NCBI GenBank assembly: GCA_900544435.1
Contig: UQVG01000101.1
Span: forward strand, 1 to 7,161
DNA from: an uncultured Erysipelotrichaceae bacterium
Lineage (GTDB): Bacteria; Bacillota_I; Bacilli_A; Erysipelotrichales; Coprobacillaceae
Length of the DNA stretch: 7,161 nt
Direction of reading: 5' to 3'
In this document: piece by piece, positions 4,631-7,161 of the stretch
How the letters are laid out: each line of letters opens with the position of its first letter
Numbering within the stretch: the stretch's first letter is position 1
Translations under genes and position numbers: made by a program
Notes under the pieces: model-generated
What the model saw: the letters and a program-made list of their open reading frames with translations, nothing else
Database searches by the model: none
What the model was told of the DNA's origin: nothing

Positions 4631-5776
4631 ATGGCAAACAGATTTGTATTAAATGAAACAAGTTATCATGGAAAAGGAGCAATTGAATCTATTCCTGAAG
4701 AAGCAAAAGCAAGAGGATTCAAAAAAGCTTTAGTATGTTCAGATCCAGACTTAGTAAAATTTGGAGTAACAGCAAAAGTTACTGATTTATTAGATAAAGC
4801 TGGATTAGCTTATGAATTATATTCTAATATTAAACCTAACCCAACAATTGAAAACGTTCAACAAGGTGTTAAAGCATTACATGATGCTGGAGCTGATTAT
4901 ATGATCGCTATTGGTGGTGGTTCATCAATGGATACAGCAAAAGCAGTAGGTATTATTGATAAAAACCCTGAATTTGCTGATGTAAGAAGTCTAGAAGGTG
5001 TTGCACCAACTAAAAATCCTTGTACACCAATCTTTGCAGTTCCTACAACAGCTGGTACTGCTGCTGAAGTAACAATCAACTATGTTATTACAGATGTTGA
5101 AAAAGATCGTAAAATGGTATGTGTAGACGTACATGATATTCCAGTTGTAGCATTCGTTGACCCAGATATGATGTCATCAATGCCTAAAGGATTAACTGCT
5201 GCTACAGGTATGGATGCTTTAACTCATGCAATCGAAGGTTATATTACTAAAGGTGCTTGGGAAATGTCAGATATGTTCCATATCAAAGCTATCGAAATTA
5301 TTTCTAAATCATTAAAAGGTGCAGTAGAAAATACTCCTGAAGGTAGAGAAGGTATGGCTTTAGGTCAATATGTTGCAGGTATGGGATTCTCTAACGTAGG
5401 TTTAGGATTAGTTCACTCAATGGCTCATCCACTTGGAGCTTTATATGATACACCTCATGGTGTTGCTAATGCTATTATCTTACCAACAGTTATGGAATAT
5501 AATGCTCCATATACTGGTGAAAAATATAAAGATATCGCAGAAGCAATGGGTGTAGATACTACTGGTATGTCTCAAGAAGAATATCGTAAAGCAGCTGTAG
5601 ATGCAGTTAAACAATTATCTAAAGATGTTGGTATTCCAGCTGACTTAAAAGAAATCGTTAAAGAAGAAGATTTACAATTCTTAAGTGAATCAGCTTTAGC
5701 TGATGCTTGCTGCCCAGGTAACCCAAGAGATACAAGCGTAGAAGAAATTAAAGAATTATATAAATCATTATTATAA
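4631..5776 (+). CDS. fucO: Iron-dependent lactaldehyde reductase / 1,2-propanediol dehydrogenase (FucO-type)
   Basis: Function (known): group III iron-dependent alcohol dehydrogenase. FucO reduces L-lactaldehyde to 1,2-propanediol with NADH in the cytoplasm and also acts on other short aldehydes and alcohols. Seen: 381 residues, almost the same length as E. coli FucO and closely alike in long stretches (IPTTAGTAAEVTINYVIT-type block, NPEFADVRSLEG, GQYVAGMGFSNVGLGLVH). The N-terminal Rossmann-like half carries GGGSSMDT (95-102). The metal ligands are all present: Asp195 and His199 (GMDALTH), His262 (GLVHSMAH) and His276 (TPHG). Codon use is more regular, with more ATC, TTC and AAC than in the neighbours, which suggests high expression. 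Context: it is a single-gene unit between two terminators with a Rex-like site upstream, so its likely job is NADH disposal in fermentation. No fucose or rhamnose genes are in the window, so the natural substrate is less certain than the family. Confidence 0.95.
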   Translation: MANRFVLNETSYHGKGAIESIPEEAKARGFKKALVCSDPDLVKFGVTAKVTDLLDKAGLAYELYSNIKPNPTIENVQQGVKALHDAGADYMIAIGGGSSMDTAKAVGIIDKNPEFADVRSLEGVAPTKNPCTPIFAVPTTAGTAAEVTINYVITDVEKDRKMVCVDVHDIPVVAFVDPDMMSSMPKGLTAATGMDALTHAIEGYITKGAWEMSDMFHIKAIEIISKSLKGAVENTPEGREGMALGQYVAGMGFSNVGLGLVHSMAHPLGALYDTPHGVANAIILPTVMEYNAPYTGEKYKDIAEAMGVDTTGMSQEEYRKAAVDAVKQLSKDVGIPADLKEIVKEEDLQFLSESALADACCPGNPRDTSVEEIKELYKSLL

Positions 5777-5787
5777 TAATCAAATAG

Positions 5788-5819
5788 ACAGTCCTCGATG
5801 AGGGCTGTTTTTTTGTTTT
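5788..5819 (+). terminator. Intrinsic terminator of fucO
   Basis: ACAGTCCTC (5788-5796) pairs with GAGGGCTGT (5800-5808), nine base pairs with one T-G pair and a GAT loop. TTTTTT, G and TTTT follow. It starts 11 bases after the fucO stop. Confidence 0.93.
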
Positions 5820-5840
5820 AAAATGTAAAAAAACAGAAAT

Positions 5841-5858
5841 TTGTTATTAATTTCACAA
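5841..5858 (+). promoter_or_regulatory. Rex-like operator upstream of the symporter gene
   Basis: TTGTTATTAATTTCACAA matches 12 of the 14 fixed positions of TTGTGAA-N4-TTCACAA. The right half is perfect and the left half resembles the TTGTTAA form used by clostridial Rex. It lies five bases upstream of the -35, a position suited to control. AT-rich DNA gives such matches by chance at some rate, but a second site stands before fucO. Confidence 0.45.
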
Positions 5859-5863
5859 TAAAG

Positions 5864-5891
5864 TTGACTTTTTGCGAGGTTTTTATATAAT
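5864..5891 (+). promoter_or_regulatory. Sigma-A promoter of the symporter gene
   Basis: TTGACT (5864-5869, 5 of 6), a 16-base spacer and a perfect TATAAT (5886-5891). The start is expected near 5898, leaving a leader of about 24 bases with AAGGGGA (5909-5915) as ribosome site. Confidence 0.85.
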
Positions 5892-5921
5892 TCTTTTTGC
5901 ATGTTAAAAAGGGGAAATTCG

Positions 5922-7161
5922 ATGGAAACAAATAAAAAATCAAGCTTTTCAGGTCGTTTAGGATATGTTATGGCGGTTGCTGGTTCAGCTGTTGGATTAG
6001 GAAACATTTGGCGTTTTCCATATCTTGCTGCTAAATATGGTGGAGGTACTTTTTTATTTACCTACATTATTTTAGCTTTAACAGTTGGCTTTGCTTTGCT
6101 TGTAAGCGAAACGGCTTTAGGAAGAAAAACAGGGAACAATCCAATCAAAGCATATAAAATCTTAGGAGCGAAAAAATTAAAGATTGGTGGTTGGTTGAAT
6201 TCAATTATTCCAATGTTGATTGTTCCTTATTACTGTGTTGTTGGTGGTTGGGTATGTAAATACTTATTTGAATATTTAAGAGGATCAAGTCAAATCTTGA
6301 CACAAGATACCTATTTTTCAAATTTTATTGCTAATCCAATTAGTCCAGCTTTTTGGTTAGTTGTTTTTGCAGTGTTAACTTTTATTGTGGTTATTAAAGG
6401 TGTAGAAAAAGGAATTGAAAAAGTAAGTAAGATCTTGATGCCTATTTTAGTAGTGATAGCTATTTTTATTTCAATTTATGGTTTAATGACACCAGGAGCT
6501 ATTGAAGGCTTAAAATATTATATCATTCCTGATTTTTCTAGATTTAGTATTATGACAGTTATTGCTGCGATGGGGCAAATGTTCTATTCTTTATCGATTG
6601 GAATGGGAATTTTATTTACTTATGGTTCTTATATGAAAAAAGATGTTGATATGGAAAAGGCAATTTCTCAAGTAGAAATTATGGATACGTTGATTGCTTT
6701 TTTAGCGGGGTTAATGATTATTCCTGCAGTCTTTACATTTTCAGGAAAAGATAGTTTAAATGCTGGAGCGTCTTTAATGTTTATTACAATGCCAAAAGTA
6801 TTTAATTCACTTCAATTAGGTGGATTTATTGGTGGTGTATTCTTTTTACTTGTTTTATTTGCTGCTTTAACATCAGCTATTTCATTGATGGAATGTTCAG
6901 CAGCAACTTTAATGGAACAATTCCATATTTCTAGAAAAAAAGCTGCTTGTACAATGCATATTGAAATGCTTGTTCTAGGAATTCCTATTTCACTTGGTTA
7001 TGGTGTTTTAGGATGGATTCAACCATTAGGAATGACTTTATTAGATTTCTTTGATTTTGTAACAAATTCATGTATGATGCCAATTTCAGCATTATGTACA
7101 GTTTTATTAATTATTTTTGTGACTAAATTAAAGACAGTCTCAGATGAAATTAAAATTTCAT
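5922..7161 (+). CDS. Sodium-dependent symporter of the NSS/SNF (LeuT/MhsT-like) family, 3' end outside window
   Basis: Known: NSS proteins import amino acids or related compounds with sodium across the cytoplasmic membrane. Seen: 413 codons, open to the window edge. TM1 has the family signature GSAVGLGNIWRFPY (21-34), including the positions equivalent to LeuT Ala22, Val23, Asn27 and Arg30 (here Ala23, Val24, Asn28, Arg31). The unwound TM6 segment reads GQMFYSLSIGMG (218-229). TM8 carries AALTSAIS (314-321), with Thr317 and Ser318 at the second sodium site. About ten membrane segments are visible, so the last one should lie just outside, giving the 11-segment form common in bacteria. The start is fixed by AAGGGGA six bases upstream of the ATG. 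Its own promoter and the fucO terminator make it a separate unit. The substrate cannot be told; aromatic or branched amino acids are usual for relatives. Confidence 0.95.
   Translation, partial: METNKKSSFSGRLGYVMAVAGSAVGLGNIWRFPYLAAKYGGGTFLFTYIILALTVGFALLVSETALGRKTGNNPIKAYKILGAKKLKIGGWLNSIIPMLIVPYYCVVGGWVCKYLFEYLRGSSQILTQDTYFSNFIANPISPAFWLVVFAVLTFIVVIKGVEKGIEKVSKILMPILVVIAIFISIYGLMTPGAIEGLKYYIIPDFSRFSIMTVIAAMGQMFYSLSIGMGILFTYGSYMKKDVDMEKAISQVEIMDTLIAFLAGLMIIPAVFTFSGKDSLNAGASLMFITMPKVFNSLQLGGFIGGVFFLLVLFAALTSAISLMECSAATLMEQFHISRKKAACTMHIEMLVLGIPISLGYGVLGWIQPLGMTLLDFFDFVTNSCMMPISALCTVLLIIFVTKLKTVSDEIKIS

Noticed and set aside
4897..5079. Minus-strand open frame inside fucO
   Set aside because: It lies wholly opposite a well-identified, conserved gene and has no start signals.
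5780..6007. Minus-strand open frame over the fucO terminator and the start of the symporter gene
   Set aside because: It would have to read through a strong terminator, a promoter and the conserved TM1 coding region; it is an accidental frame.
1..7161. tRNA, rRNA, CRISPR array, known riboswitch or T-box
   Set aside because: No cloverleaf, rRNA motif, spaced direct-repeat array or recognisable riboswitch/T-box core was seen on either strand.

Overview
The window looks like chromosomal DNA from a very AT-rich, low-GC Gram-positive bacterium. Supporting signs are strong AGGAGG-type ribosome sites, sigma-A promoters, compact intrinsic terminators, a CcpA-type cre box, Rex-like boxes, and a Gram-positive-type signal peptide and C-terminal anchor. 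A gut Erysipelotrichia or Coprobacillus-like organism would fit, but that placement is an inference from style and gene content, not a database result.

Left part (1-2729). A probable C-terminal membrane-protein fragment is cut by the window edge. A regulated promoter region with a perfect consensus cre box follows. It drives a 566-residue secreted esterase of the PF00756 (esterase D, CE1-like) type, with a C-terminal Ig-like domain and a degenerate sorting signal. After a compact terminator comes a MurR/RpiR-family regulator of 264 residues, probably with its own promoter. Together they look like a carbohydrate-use locus: a surface esterase under catabolite control beside a sugar-phosphate-type regulator.

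Middle part (2730-4238). About 600 bases after the regulator hold no intact gene. They contain stop-riddled sequence of different composition, two hairpin terminators, a possible small RNA, and a short relic frame on the minus strand. Next is a complete minus-strand type II toxin-antitoxin operon (Phd/YefM-like antitoxin, RelE/ParE-like toxin), with a near-consensus promoter overlapped by an inverted repeat that is the likely autoregulatory operator. About 230 AT-rich bases then end in a long imperfect hairpin.

Right part (4239-7161). A small orphan ORF with a poor start and no recognised family ends at a strong terminator. It is followed by a complete iron-dependent lactaldehyde/1,2-propanediol dehydrogenase (FucO) and, behind another terminator and a strong promoter, the 5' 413 codons of a sodium:neurotransmitter symporter (NSS/SNF family). 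The fucO and symporter control regions each carry a site matching 12 of 14 fixed positions of the Rex (NADH-sensing) operator. This suggests a redox-controlled pair.

I found no clear new multi-gene system. The best leads are the paired Rex-like sites, the layered control region in front of fucO, the candidate small RNA at 3068-3131, and the degenerate anchor on the esterase.
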